Source: SHAN690 sp041391765 | GTDB lineage: Bacteria > Bacteroidota > Bacteroidia > Flavobacteriales_G > Salibacteraceae | Reading direction: 5' to 3' | Assembly: GCA_041391765.1 (NCBI GenBank) | Contig: JAWKNJ010000031.1 | Location: forward strand, 1 to 64,000 | DNA length: 64,000 nt | Shown: positions 27,341-36,999 of the stretch, piece after piece | Numbering within the stretch: position 1 is the first letter of the stretch | Layout: every line of letters begins with the position of its first letter | Translations under genes and position numbers: made by a program | Notes under the pieces: model-generated | What the model was told of the DNA's origin: nothing | The model's input: only the letters and a program-made list of their open reading frames with translations | Database searches by the model: none

Positions 27341-27775
27341 CTAAATCCTAAAACACGCTATCAACAAGAAAATGGAAGATTTTATGAGAGGAGGAGAGTG
27401 ATTGTGGAATTTCGCCTCCTTAATAGTTGCACCTACGTGGTCAAACAAATCAACCATTCGTATCATCACAACTCCTGTCGGATGATATGAAATGGAACAA
27501 ATCAGCTGTGCTAAAAAGTCATCGTCACTGCCATCAATGTATACCTCACGTTCGCTGCAGCATTTTTTCGCTGCTTGCATTTTTGCGTGAAACGGGCATG
27601 CCGGTTTTTCTTCCGATTTGAAGTGTTCACACGGCTCAGCATCTCCCCAAATGGTGGCATTTATTAATGCGTTACCACACCAATGCTGGCTGATTCTAAG
27701 GCCGGTTGTCGATAACAACAGCAGTGGAATCAGTGTTACGGAGAATATGGAGCGTAGAATATTCAAGCAGCTCAA
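27341..27775 (-). CDS. HYC_CC_PP family protein (copy 1)
   Basis: 144 residues with an N-terminal hydrophobic segment and the signatures giving the family its name: SQHWCG at about 29-34, CPFHA and KKCC at about 59-72, and HNHSPPL near the end. Function is unknown. Members lie beside metal efflux and TonB genes, and the paired Cys and His residues suggest metal binding. It is just upstream of the MbnP gene (90 bases) and probably its operon leader. A second copy precedes cusA at 42105. Confidence 0.82.
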   Translation of the reverse strand: MSCLNILRSIFSVTLIPLLLLSTTGLRISQHWCGNALINATIWGDAEPCEHFKSEEKPACPFHAKMQAAKKCCSEREVYIDGSDDDFLAQLICSISYHPTGVVMIRMVDLFDHVGATIKEAKFHNHSPPLIKSSIFLLIACFRI

Positions 27776-27931
27776 AAATATATCATTCGCCTTAAATCGA
27801 GGCGCAGTTCATTCTTCAATTGAACAAATGATTGAATTCCCATTCTAGCATTCATATACTGTAGCAGTGAAGAAATAACCCATGGATCGGTGATACTTAC
27901 TATTAGGATCAACACAATCCATTACTAACAC

Positions 27932-29989
27932 TTAGTTCATGATTATTAATTTTTCTGTTGCCAATTTAACTTTGGAGCTATTGCAGAAAGTCACAAAATA
28001 AGTTCCGGGCGACAAGTGTGGAAAATACGATGATATCCCCGGGTCAACTTCTCCGCTGAAGACTAGTTGACCAACGGAATTCGAAATTTCAAAAGCCATT
28101 GGACTTGATTCTCCATTTCGCAAAGTGAACATGCCACTTGAAGGATTGGGGAAGAGATCAATCGAAATTGAAGCATGAATTTGACCGATGTTCGTGGTTG
28201 TATCGGGCACCCAGTCTATTCGGTTAACTGTCTCAGCTTCGTAGTCTACGTACCAGATCTTTCCTTCAGGACCAATCGTAATTCCCATGATTCCTTCAGC
28301 ATTTAGGTCTAATCGCTTTAATTCTGTGGCAGGCGCTTCAGCAACATCATAGATGATTATTTCACCCGTTGCGTAATCACTAACTAGCATGTAATTGTCC
28401 ATTAACGCTATCCCGGCAGGTTGCTCTAAGCCTTCATCGACTAGTAACTCCCAGTCATAGTTAGTAACATGCTCGTACTCAGCTAATACTTCAAAAGGTC
28501 CATACGTAGGTGTATTTCCAATAGTGCCTGATTTTGTGTCAATTCTGAACACGCGTTGATTACCATGATCAACTACGTAAAGCCAATCGGTTGACTTGTC
28601 ATACTCCAAATGACTCACAATTTCATCGTCAGAGTCAGCCCTTACTTGCTCCTCGGAAAATCTCAAAACTCTTCCATCACTGTGATCATCATTTCCCGGG
28701 CCATGGTCATCTACAAAGTCATATCGAACAATGTCTCTATTGTGTCCATCGAATACCCAGAATGCATTTTCAGATTCACTGGCTATTCCTTGACATTCGG
28801 GACTTTCGTGTAGCATATCTAGATGGCTTCCGTTGCCACCAGAAGGTTGTGCATATATGGTGGGATCGCTTGACCATAATGCCGGTCCGGTAAAGGCCTC
28901 ACCTCCGTTATGATTTGCGTCAAATACGCCTGGTGAAGTTCCGAAGTTTCCATTTTCACTGAATGCGATGCCGGTCGAAAGTGACATAAAATGCCAGGCA
29001 TTTCCATCCCTTCTCCACAACTCACTCTGACTTGATTCTCCCGCGTTCGAGATAGTAACGGTACTACTCCCAGTGCTTTCGGAGTCTTTATTCAACACCC
29101 AAAGCTCGTATCTGGTTAAGATCGGATGAAAGTCAAGGTCCGTAGGCTTATTCAATTTGGCCCCATCATTAGCGATTTCAACCACAAAGGGCAGAGTGGT
29201 TAGATAGCTGTCAATAACATTAGGCCTGGGTGGTCCGATTGAAACAGTAGTTTCTTCTTCATCATCGTTTGGATTTGCATCATTGTTTCCATTCAAAAGG
29301 GTGTGCCAAGCCTTAATTTCATAATCTCCGTCATTTGAAGGATTCCAAGGAGTAGGGTGTGTAATGGTAGCTCTGGTGTTATGCGCAATCGAAAGGCCTG
29401 AAATGGTTTCCGTCATAGTTGATCCACCATTGATCGAATAGTTCAGTTCTATTGAGGTAATTGTTTCCGTTCCCTTATTGTGAACCACGGCATTAACGTC
29501 AATGGAGCCTTGCTCTTGATATAGACTGACTTTCGGATGAAGCATTTCTAAATCATATGGTGGAGGTTCACTTGCTTGAAAGTTAAAGTATTCAATCGCT
29601 TGACCTCCTTCAAACTCAGCAGCTAAGTAGTCGTTGATGTATACGAAAAATTCGAAACCGCCATCTCCCCAATCATCCACATAGGCAATTCGATATGAAC
29701 TACCTTCCACCAGGCATGCAGTACCAGAGATTTGCGTTGAATTAGGAGTGTAGCCTCCTGTGGGCTGGTTCTTCAGGCCTCCACCATCACAACCGACAAT
29801 GCTATTACCACCTGAAAGAATGGTGCCTTGTCCGCATGAACTATCAGAACTTACAAGTTCCCAGTATCCCTCTGAAGCGTAAGAGTCTGTGTTGATTTCG
29901 ATTTCAATTTCTACTTCACCCGAACTGCATTGTGAACGCAAATAATGGTGAAATGAAACGCATAGTATGATTAGGATAACGTTCTTCAT
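27932..29989 (-). CDS. Secreted CARDB/NHL-repeat protein with T9SS domain
   Basis: 685 residues with a signal peptide (MKNVILIILCVSFHHYLRS). A lectin-like region at about 20-140 (YRIAYVDDWGDGGFEF) is followed by a CARDB-type adhesion domain (VSLYQEQGSIDVNAVVHNKG, AHNTRATI). A six-bladed NHL-type propeller at about 260-600 has DWLYVVDHGNQRVFRID and GIALMDNYMLVSD. A T9SS type A domain closes it (DLFPNPSSGMFTLRNG). No catalytic motif is seen. It is likely a surface adhesion or binding protein. Confidence 0.8.
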   Translation of the reverse strand: MKNVILIILCVSFHHYLRSQCSSGEVEIEIEINTDSYASEGYWELVSSDSSCGQGTILSGGNSIVGCDGGGLKNQPTGGYTPNSTQISGTACLVEGSSYRIAYVDDWGDGGFEFFVYINDYLAAEFEGGQAIEYFNFQASEPPPYDLEMLHPKVSLYQEQGSIDVNAVVHNKGTETITSIELNYSINGGSTMTETISGLSIAHNTRATITHPTPWNPSNDGDYEIKAWHTLLNGNNDANPNDDEEETTVSIGPPRPNVIDSYLTTLPFVVEIANDGAKLNKPTDLDFHPILTRYELWVLNKDSESTGSSTVTISNAGESSQSELWRRDGNAWHFMSLSTGIAFSENGNFGTSPGVFDANHNGGEAFTGPALWSSDPTIYAQPSGGNGSHLDMLHESPECQGIASESENAFWVFDGHNRDIVRYDFVDDHGPGNDDHSDGRVLRFSEEQVRADSDDEIVSHLEYDKSTDWLYVVDHGNQRVFRIDTKSGTIGNTPTYGPFEVLAEYEHVTNYDWELLVDEGLEQPAGIALMDNYMLVSDYATGEIIIYDVAEAPATELKRLDLNAEGIMGITIGPEGKIWYVDYEAETVNRIDWVPDTTTNIGQIHASISIDLFPNPSSGMFTLRNGESSPMAFEISNSVGQLVFSGEVDPGISSYFPHLSPGTYFVTFCNSSKVKLATEKLIIMN

Positions 29990-30196
29990 TAGCTTTAATA
30001 TTATTCAATTAATGTGTCGCAAAACCAATGATGGCTTCTGTTATCTCCGTTTGCAGAGAACAATACGCGGAGAGTAAAACCAGATAGATGGTATATATTG
30101 CTGAACACCGAGAAGCTCGAAAGTAGGTGACCTGATTTAGTTTAACCTATTATCAAACATTAGATTGAACCTAAAATTGAATTCCCAATCCGGCAT

Positions 30197-31642
30197 TTAA
30201 TTCGTAACGATGCATTTGTGGTGTTCGACCAAATCACCATTTTGAACCCTTAGGAAATAAATGCCGGTTGATAACCCGGACACGTCAATGGCAATTTCTT
30301 GACTTTGACTATTCCTTTCCAAAACCAAAGTTCCTTGGTTGTCATATAACTGAAGATTTGCTTTGTCAACCTGTTGGTTTAATCTCAGATGTATGACCTC
30401 GATTGATGGATTGGGATACAGTTCTGAAATCAGGTTGTTGGCCGGTTCATTCCATCCGGTGACTTCACTGACTTCCACCGATCGATATCGTACCGACTTA
30501 TCATCATCATCCTGCCAAACGATGTGGAACGTATTTTCTGTGAAGGCAATATCAGGGTTCGTTTGCGCTCCGTCTGTTTCAAGATTGGCGGTGTCAAATT
30601 TTGATTGTGATACTCCGGAAAGTCCGCTAGCAGACCATGCGAAACGAATGTTTAAATCCCAGGCATCGCTCTCTTGCCAAGCGATTCCAACCATAGCGCC
30701 ATCGCCTGCTATTTTGGGATAATTCTGATTTGCGGTGGAGCCCGGGGTTAATTCCATGTTGAACCCTGAGCCTAGCGTAGTAATATCTCGGGAGACGAGA
30801 TTGATCCTTGAAAACCCACTTGCGCCACTCATCCACACCGCATAAACGGAATCCCCGACTATCATCGCATCCGGTCCGGTGGATGGGCAAGAGTTGATCA
30901 TCCAGTTGTTATCATCCACATCATTTCCAATGTTGAATGGACCTCCCAAACTAGTGGATTCCGTTATCCAAAGGTCTCGGAGGTTGTTGTCATTGTTTCG
31001 AAACAAGGAGAATGTTCTATTGGTTGTTCCGGTTACAAAGCCCGGACAGCAGTCGCATGCCTCTCCGCCAGCTATTTCATGGGCATCAACTGGAGTTGAA
31101 AATGTTTCTCCCCAATCAATTGAATTGCAAACTACGTATCGTGGTTCGTGGTACCCTGAGTCGAACTGCATGTAGGTGACGATAGGATTTCCGTCAGGTC
31201 TGACTCCCAATGCCGGAAATCGTGCCCATTCATCATTTGTCACCCTAACCGTGTCGCCAAAAGAAGCACCTCCGTCCACAGACCTAACCACGTAAACATG
31301 GCCGGTGTGTTCAGGATATGAGATAAAGGTCACATACACCGTGTCACCGTGTGCTACCATGTCCGGACCCACCCAGAACTGAGCATAGGTCTTCATTCCC
31401 TCCGGTGTGACTCTTAAAGGCTCCGTGAATGAACCGTCCACTAGCCGCGAAGTATAGACTTCCCCGAATGAGCGCGACCACATGACAATGGGAGATTGGT
31501 CTCCTGTAATGGCAATCTTCGGACGAAGATTGCCTTTCGAAATGTCATTGACCACGGAGAGGGTGTCTCCCCAAGTCAACTTGTGTTGCGCAATCCCGAA
31601 GACATGGGCCGCTAGAAATGCTATGGTTAATGTTGTTCTCAT
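30197..31642 (-). CDS. Secreted BNR/sialidase-like beta-propeller protein with T9SS domain
   Basis: 481 residues. A signal peptide (MRTTLTIAFLAAHVFG) leads into a propeller with Asp-box/BNR-type repeats (YVVRSVDGGASFGD, CNSIDWGETFSTP). A Cys cluster, GGEACDCCPG, lies at about 190-200. A T9SS type A domain ends the protein (LYPNPSIEVIHLRL). BNR repeats occur in sialidases, but the Arg triad and nucleophile of sialidases cannot be confirmed, so enzyme activity is not claimed. The Cys cluster is seen in a family of Bacteroidota propellers often near cytochrome-related genes. Confidence 0.78.
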   Translation of the reverse strand: MRTTLTIAFLAAHVFGIAQHKLTWGDTLSVVNDISKGNLRPKIAITGDQSPIVMWSRSFGEVYTSRLVDGSFTEPLRVTPEGMKTYAQFWVGPDMVAHGDTVYVTFISYPEHTGHVYVVRSVDGGASFGDTVRVTNDEWARFPALGVRPDGNPIVTYMQFDSGYHEPRYVVCNSIDWGETFSTPVDAHEIAGGEACDCCPGFVTGTTNRTFSLFRNNDNNLRDLWITESTSLGGPFNIGNDVDDNNWMINSCPSTGPDAMIVGDSVYAVWMSGASGFSRINLVSRDITTLGSGFNMELTPGSTANQNYPKIAGDGAMVGIAWQESDAWDLNIRFAWSASGLSGVSQSKFDTANLETDGAQTNPDIAFTENTFHIVWQDDDDKSVRYRSVEVSEVTGWNEPANNLISELYPNPSIEVIHLRLNQQVDKANLQLYDNQGTLVLERNSQSQEIAIDVSGLSTGIYFLRVQNGDLVEHHKCIVTN

Positions 31643-31651
31643 GTCTGTGAT

Positions 31652-32416
31652 TTATCGTGAGATAATAAGAGGTGAATATTCCTTATTGCCATTTTGATGA
31701 TCGATGATGTAGTACAATCCGGCAGGAAGGTCACCGATGAATAATTTCATTGCTTCCATTTGATGATCAAACCAAACAGACTTTTGGAGTCGACCATCCG
31801 AAGAGAATAACTCAACAGTATGATCCACTTCTGAGGATACGTAGATGTATTGATCAGCCGGATTTGGATATATAGGTACACGCTTCGAGAAGTCGCTCAA
31901 GATGCCCGCTGTAACCGAAACACAACTATCCGCAGCTGCTCTCAACTCCGGGAGTCCTTCATTTCTGGGTAAGTTCCAGATGATCGAAGTGTCGTGGCAA
32001 ACCACAGCATAAGTCGGCCATCCGATAAATGGGAATCCTATTGAATAATAAGAGGTAATGGTGTCTCCACCACCTTCAAGTCCACATGTGGGATAGGTCA
32101 CACCGTATAAGTCTTCAAATTCCAACACCTTTTCATTGATGTCTCTGTCGCTGATGCCAAACACAATTAAGTGTTCTTGACCAGTCCCGAAATCGTTATA
32201 GATGGACTCAACCGCTGGCGTCAATGTCTGACACGGAACGCAGTCCACGAAGAAAAAATCGAGGATGACCACCTTGTTTTGTCCGAGTTGATCGTAGAGG
32301 CTCCATTCAACTCCTTTGGTGTCAGTGAATGTGAAATCGGGAGCTTTTTGAGCAAATCCATTGAGGTTGACTGCTGCAGACCACAATCCAATGAGTATGA
32401 GCTTTCTTAAGGTCAC
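31652..32416 (-). CDS. TlpA-like thiol-disulfide oxidoreductase with T9SS domain
   Basis: The signal peptide starts at GTG 32416 (VTLRKLILIGLWSAAV), 10 bases after the CopB stop; upstream in-frame codons overlap copB and look non-native. The thioredoxin fold has VDCVPCQ (C59-x2-C62), the DFTFTDTKG start and the expected cis-Pro region GFPFIGWPTYAVV. The final 70 residues are a T9SS domain (IYPNPADQYIYVSS, LPAGLYYIID). It is probably a cell-surface thiol reductase or metallochaperone. It follows the copper ATPase closely and may be in the same transcript. Confidence 0.82.
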   Translation of the reverse strand: MTLRKLILIGLWSAAVNLNGFAQKAPDFTFTDTKGVEWSLYDQLGQNKVVILDFFFVDCVPCQTLTPAVESIYNDFGTGQEHLIVFGISDRDINEKVLEFEDLYGVTYPTCGLEGGGDTITSYYSIGFPFIGWPTYAVVCHDTSIIWNLPRNEGLPELRAAADSCVSVTAGILSDFSKRVPIYPNPADQYIYVSSEVDHTVELFSSDGRLQKSVWFDHQMEAMKLFIGDLPAGLYYIIDHQNGNKEYSPLIISR

Positions 32417-32426
32417 AGCTTCAAAA

Positions 32427-34472
32427 CTAGTCTTCTTGGTTTTTAAATGAGAATCGCAATAACTGCGCATTCACCGCACAGATAATTGTACTAAGGCTCA
32501 TCAATGCCGCACCCACAGCGGGACTGATCATAATGCCGTAACTGAACAAAACTCCGGCTGCCAAAGGAATGGCAACCACATTGTAGCCTGTGGCCCAAAC
32601 CAGGTTTTGCACCATTTTTCTGTAGGTAGCTCTACCAAAAAGGATGAGTTGAGCAATGTCCTCTGGGCTGCTTTCGGTTAGAATGATGTCTGCTGTTTCG
32701 GCAGCAATGTCTGTTCCCGAGCCAACCGCGATGCCAATATCAGCTTTAGCTAAAGCGGGAGCGTCATTGACTCCATCGCCTGTCATTGCAACAAACTCGC
32801 CTTGCTTTTGTAGCTTTTCGATTAACTCAGATTTTTGGTGAGGTAGGACTTGACTGAAGTAGCCATCCAACTGCAGTTGATCAGACACAGCCTTGGCAGT
32901 TTGTTCGTTGTCCCCCGTGGCCATGAAGACCTTAATTCCCTTGTTTTTCAGTGTTTGAATTGCCCCTCGACTTTCTTCTCGGATGGTGTCAGCCAGTGCC
33001 ACGAAACCCAGCACTTGATGTTCTCGAAGAACGAAGACTACCGTCTCGGCTTCGTTGCCAAAAGCTTGTTTCGGAATGTCGATGTTATGCTCCTTCAGAT
33101 ATCCCGGACTTGTAATGCTCCATGATTCGCTTTTCACCTCGGCAGAGACTCCTTTGCCTTTCTCCGATTGAAAGTTGCTGATTGGAGGTAATTCGAGGCC
33201 TCTGTCTTTGGCCGTCTTCACAATTCCACGTGCAATGGGATGCTCCGATTGTTGTTCAATAGCAGCAGCACATGAAAGCAATTCATCCGCAGTTAATGAT
33301 TCCATCATTGTTTCAACGCGGTTCACCTCAAATTGACCTTTCGTTAACGTTCCTGTTTTATCAAATACGATGGCGGTGATCTTTCGGGCATTTTCAAATG
33401 CTGTTCGATTGCGAATAAGCAAGCCATTCTGGGCGGAGAGTGCAGTAGAAATAGCTACGACCAAAGGAACGGCCAGCCCAAGCGCGTGTGGACAGGTGAT
33501 GATCATTACCGTTACCATTCGCTCTAAGGCAAAGTTGAAATCCTGTGATGAAAATAGAAACCATGCCGCAAGGGTCATTATTCCTGCTCCCAAGGCAATA
33601 TACGCCAACCACCCCGCTGCCTTGTTGGCAAGGTTCTGAGTTTTTGACTTGGTTTTTTGGGCGTCTTCTACGAGTTTGATCACCTTTTTCAAATAACTGT
33701 CTTCACCTGCTGTTTTCACCTCCACTTTCAAGCTTCCTTCTCCATTAACAGAGCCACCGATCACTTCATCGCCCTGTTGCTTTTTCACGGGTTTGCTTTC
33801 GCCCGTTAACGCGCTTTCATTCAAATAGCTGGAACCTTCCGTAATAAGGCCATCAGCAGGAATTTTTTCTCCGGGTTTGATCTGAATGAGATCGCCCTTT
33901 TTGAGTGCTGAGATTTTCACGTCCATGATATGATCACCGTGCACCATGTGTGCCTCATTGGGCATAAGGGCAGCGAGCTTTTCCAATGCCTTTGACGCAC
34001 CGGCAATGGATTTCATTTCGAGCCAATGTCCAAGCAACATGATGTCGATCAGCGTGACCAGCTCCCAGTAAAAGACCTTTCCATCCAGCCCTAAAACCAC
34101 CGCGGTACTGTAAGCCCATGCCACAGATATCGCGATAGCAATCAAGGTCATCATTCCCGGACCGCCCGAACTGAGCTCCTTCTTTAACCCCTTCAGAAAA
34201 GGCCAACCACCATAAAAGAAAATGAAGGTGGACATCGCGGCTGCGACATAGCTCATTCCTACAAATGTGATTTCAAAGCCAAAAAAGCCTTGAATCATGG
34301 GAGAAAAGATCAGAACAGGTACCGAGAGGACGGTATTGATCCAGAACTTTCTCCGAAATTCAGCAATCATGGCTCCGTGGTCATGGCCGTGATGATGTTC
34401 GTGGTGACCATGGTTAGCGATAGAATTTGAGCTTGAGTGCTCAGCATGCATATGATGGTGATCGTGGTCCAT
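32427..34472 (-). CDS. copB: CopB-type copper-exporting P1B ATPase
   Basis: 681 residues. The N-terminal 35 residues hold about 15 His. Then come the actuator (ESALTGESKPV), the transmembrane CPH motif in MIITCPHALGLAVPL, the phosphorylation site VFDKTGTLTKGQF, and the hinge GDGVNDAPALAKADIG. CPH plus a His-rich N-terminus without MxCxxC is typical of CopB (IB-3) ATPases, which export Cu(I), Cu(II) or Ag(I). It starts 2 bases after the metal-binding lipoprotein stop, in the cus operon. Confidence 0.95.
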   Translation of the reverse strand: MDHDHHHMHAEHSSSNSIANHGHHEHHHGHDHGAMIAEFRRKFWINTVLSVPVLIFSPMIQGFFGFEITFVGMSYVAAAMSTFIFFYGGWPFLKGLKKELSSGGPGMMTLIAIAISVAWAYSTAVVLGLDGKVFYWELVTLIDIMLLGHWLEMKSIAGASKALEKLAALMPNEAHMVHGDHIMDVKISALKKGDLIQIKPGEKIPADGLITEGSSYLNESALTGESKPVKKQQGDEVIGGSVNGEGSLKVEVKTAGEDSYLKKVIKLVEDAQKTKSKTQNLANKAAGWLAYIALGAGIMTLAAWFLFSSQDFNFALERMVTVMIITCPHALGLAVPLVVAISTALSAQNGLLIRNRTAFENARKITAIVFDKTGTLTKGQFEVNRVETMMESLTADELLSCAAAIEQQSEHPIARGIVKTAKDRGLELPPISNFQSEKGKGVSAEVKSESWSITSPGYLKEHNIDIPKQAFGNEAETVVFVLREHQVLGFVALADTIREESRGAIQTLKNKGIKVFMATGDNEQTAKAVSDQLQLDGYFSQVLPHQKSELIEKLQKQGEFVAMTGDGVNDAPALAKADIGIAVGSGTDIAAETADIILTESSPEDIAQLILFGRATYRKMVQNLVWATGYNVVAIPLAAGVLFSYGIMISPAVGAALMSLSTIICAVNAQLLRFSFKNQED

Positions 34473-34474
34473 GA

Positions 34475-34690
34475 CTATTCAGATTTCACCACCAAGTCCA
34501 TTCCGCAGACCGGGCAAGTGCCTTCTTCGGAGTAGGTTTTGTCGCCTTCACACTCCATCGGGCAGTAATAAGCCGCGACTTCACCCTCCATGTGTTCCTG
34601 ACTCTCACCTTGGTTGCTTCCGCTACAGGCTGTGAAGAACATTGTGGTGGAGATAACGGTTGCTGTCATTAATACTTGAATTGCTTTCAT
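34475..34690 (-). CDS. Small lipoprotein with heavy-metal-binding (YCPM/CPVCGM) domain
   Basis: 71 residues with a lipoprotein signal ending FFTAC. The mature part holds YYCPMECEG and GTCPVCGMDLV, the heavy-metal-binding domain seen in CusB N-termini. It probably passes or buffers copper between ATPase and RND pump in the periplasm. It is 18 bases downstream of the thioredoxin-like gene's stop and 2 bases ahead of copB. Confidence 0.9.
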   Translation of the reverse strand: MKAIQVLMTATVISTTMFFTACSGSNQGESQEHMEGEVAAYYCPMECEGDKTYSEEGTCPVCGMDLVVKSE

Positions 34691-34708
34691 GATAAATTGA
34701 ATTTGAGT

Positions 34709-35203
34709 TTATGATTTGAGTTTAAGTAGTTCTTGATAAATGATGTCCTCGTCACCGGGCACGAATGTGTTGTGTTGCCAAACGACCTCTCCGTTCGAAT
34801 TCACGATCATGAAGAAGGGCGCATTGTTCACGTTCATCGCTCGCTTGAAATCTGCGTTTGCATCGGTATAGATGTCGAATTCCCATCCCTTTCCGTTGAC
34901 GAAGGGTCTTACTTTGTGAATGTTTCTAGCATCATCTACTGAAACGGCAACAACTTGCAAGTCAAACTCATCTTGCCAATCCGTGAAGTAATCATCGTTG
35001 ATAGAAGTGAGGCCGTCTTTGGTATGTGAACACCATGTGGCCCAAAAGACCAATAACATGGGGCGACCACTTTCGTGAACCTCACTGCTCATGACGGCTT
35101 TGCCATTCAAATCCCTGATTTCTACATTTTCGATCGTTTTTTGTGCGAAAAGGTTCGAAGCGCCCATGAGGATCCAGATGGCGATTAATGTTGTCTTTTT
35201 CAT
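34709..35203 (-). CDS. Thioredoxin-like (TlpA) protein with WCxxT active site
   Basis: The Met at 35203 overlaps the cusB stop as ATGA and begins a signal peptide (MKKTTLIAIWILMGASNLFA), giving 164 residues. The fold is TlpA-like (RPMLLVFWATWCSHTKDGL, NNAPFFMIVNSNGEVVWQ), but the active site is W57-C58-S-H-T61: the second Cys is Thr. A one-Cys site cannot make an internal disulfide, so reductase action would need a partner; a metal-binding or structural role is possible. It sits between cusB and the metal-binding lipoprotein. Confidence 0.85.
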   Translation of the reverse strand: MKKTTLIAIWILMGASNLFAQKTIENVEIRDLNGKAVMSSEVHESGRPMLLVFWATWCSHTKDGLTSINDDYFTDWQDEFDLQVVAVSVDDARNIHKVRPFVNGKGWEFDIYTDANADFKRAMNVNNAPFFMIVNSNGEVVWQHNTFVPGDEDIIYQELLKLKS

Positions 35204-36999
35204 AGTAGTGTTTGCTTTGTCGATCCACAGCCTAACATGCTGCGCCCGAAATATGGATTGAGTATGTTTTCTTGCTGACTGAGCCAATGCGCTCCTTTGT
35301 TGTGGTCAGCCATTGGGCAGAATTGGATGAAAACGGGTCGTTCGTATCCGTGAAACTTTTCCGCCAAATCAATCATGTAGGTTGAAACCGGTTTGAAGGC
35401 ACCTCGGATTTCATCCAGCTCATTTGAAAGGAGCTTTTTTGACGCCAACTTTAACGAGTCATTCACGCTCATCCAAACCGCATGAGACGCACCACTGAAA
35501 GATTTCATTTCAATGGAATGCAATTGATTATCAAATGCTTTTGCGTATTGGTTCGCATTCTCTAAATCACCTTTGCTCAGTGCAGTTTTTAGCTTGAAAT
35601 AGGGGTCGAGCAGTTTCGCAAAGGCAGCAGGCACTTTATTGGATTGATCCTGGACGGAAGTATGATCATGTTCATGGTTCGTTTCTTCCTTCGGTTGCCC
35701 GGCATTATCCGTTCCTGTGGAATGATTTCCATGATCGTGTCCTCTAGGAGCGGGGCCGCCTTCGGGGCTCATCATGCTGGGTTTGCCTGCGAGTTGTGCG
35801 GCAGCGTCAATTGAAAACGTGCCGTTCGTGGCAATTTCCTCACCCGCTTCGATGCCGGATTGAATGGCGTATCGATCGCCAAGTTCGGGCCCGAGCTCCA
35901 CCTGGCGCATTTTAAAATACACACCGTTTTCATCTTGCGATTTCACATAAACCACAGAATGCGTACCTGTCCACATCACCGCACTTTTTGGAATGGACAT
36001 GGTTTCTTCTTTTGCCTTGCCTGTCTGAGATTCAATGACCCCGGTGGCAAACATTTCCGGTTTCAATTGATTGCCGGGGTTTGGCAATTCCACCCGCGCT
36101 TTTGCCACGCGCGTTTTTTGGTCGATGACAGGGTCAACGTAGGATACCGTTCCTGTCCATTCTTTTCCGGGAATGGATCCTAATGTGATCGTGACGCGGT
36201 CGCCTTTGGTTACCCACTGAAGGTCTGACTCATAAACGTCAAACATCAACCAGACGGTAGACAAATCCACCACTTCGTAGAGACTCTGTCCCTTCTTTAC
36301 ATAATCGCCCAATTGCACTTTCCGCTGAATAACATACCCGCTGGTGTTCGCCTGAATGGATACCAACCCATCGGCCTCTTCTGCGTTTTGCAGCTCATCG
36401 ATTTGCTCCTCGCTCAGCTTCCAGTTTTTGAGCTTAGTCACAGCAGAAGCATACAGCTCCGGTTGTTCATCCTTTACCTTGGCGGCAATTATGAGCTCCT
36501 TCTGGGCGGTGACCAATTCTGGCGAATAAATGGTAGCCAACGGTGTGCCTTCCTGAATAAACTCACCTGTAAAATCTACGAACAGACGCTCGATACGTCC
36601 GGCAACGTGCGATGCCTGCGAGCGCATACGTTGTTCATTGATCTGCACTTTTCCATTTAAGCGAACGGGCTTTGAATCGGTGCTGTATCCAACAACGCTG
36701 GTTTGAACATCGGCTAGTTTCATTGCCGATTCAGACATCTTAACCGCCATCGGATCAGCATGAGAGCTTTCGGAGCTGGCCGGAATCAAATCCATGCCAC
36801 ATATTGGACACTGACCGGGTTCCGGCTGCCTGATTTGCGGATGCATGGCACATGTCCACACTTGCGTTTTGCCGTCCTGCATTGAATGGTCATGCGATTC
36901 TTCGGTGCTGCTATCCCCACTTCCCAACCAAATTCCGATCAGAAGTCCCGCGATGAGCGCGATGAGCCCTATGATGATGAGTTTCTTATTTGCTTTCAT
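35200..36999 (-). CDS. cusB: CusB-like periplasmic adaptor of copper/silver RND efflux, with DUF3347 tail
   Basis: 599 residues. After an N-terminal membrane helix, the heavy-metal-binding motif WTCAMHPQIRQPEPGQCPICG lies at about 50-70 (given in part). The lipoyl/barrel-sandwich and alpha-hairpin domains span 120-430 (VQINEQRMRSQASHVAGRIE in part, GTPLATIYSPELV, VDLSTVWLMFDVYE, GEEIATNGTFSID). A His-rich linker is followed by a DUF3347 domain from about 460 (CPMADHNKGAHWLS, NPYFGRSMLGCG). DUF3347 probably binds copper. It overlaps the cusC start by 14 bases. Confidence 0.94.
   Translation of the reverse strand: MKANKKLIIIGLIALIAGLLIGIWLGSGDSSTEESHDHSMQDGKTQVWTCAMHPQIRQPEPGQCPICGMDLIPASSESSHADPMAVKMSESAMKLADVQTSVVGYSTDSKPVRLNGKVQINEQRMRSQASHVAGRIERLFVDFTGEFIQEGTPLATIYSPELVTAQKELIIAAKVKDEQPELYASAVTKLKNWKLSEEQIDELQNAEEADGLVSIQANTSGYVIQRKVQLGDYVKKGQSLYEVVDLSTVWLMFDVYESDLQWVTKGDRVTITLGSIPGKEWTGTVSYVDPVIDQKTRVAKARVELPNPGNQLKPEMFATGVIESQTGKAKEETMSIPKSAVMWTGTHSVVYVKSQDENGVYFKMRQVELGPELGDRYAIQSGIEAGEEIATNGTFSIDAAAQLAGKPSMMSPEGGPAPRGHDHGNHSTGTDNAGQPKEETNHEHDHTSVQDQSNKVPAAFAKLLDPYFKLKTALSKGDLENANQYAKAFDNQLHSIEMKSFSGASHAVWMSVNDSLKLASKKLLSNELDEIRGAFKPVSTYMIDLAEKFHGYERPVFIQFCPMADHNKGAHWLSQQENILNPYFGRSMLGCGSTKQTLL

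Noticed and set aside
30627..30890. Minus-strand open frame within the BNR propeller gene
   Set aside because: It is another frame of a well-supported gene with no recognisable protein features.
30197..31642. True sialidase
   Set aside because: BNR-like repeats are present, but the catalytic Arg triad and Tyr nucleophile could not be identified.
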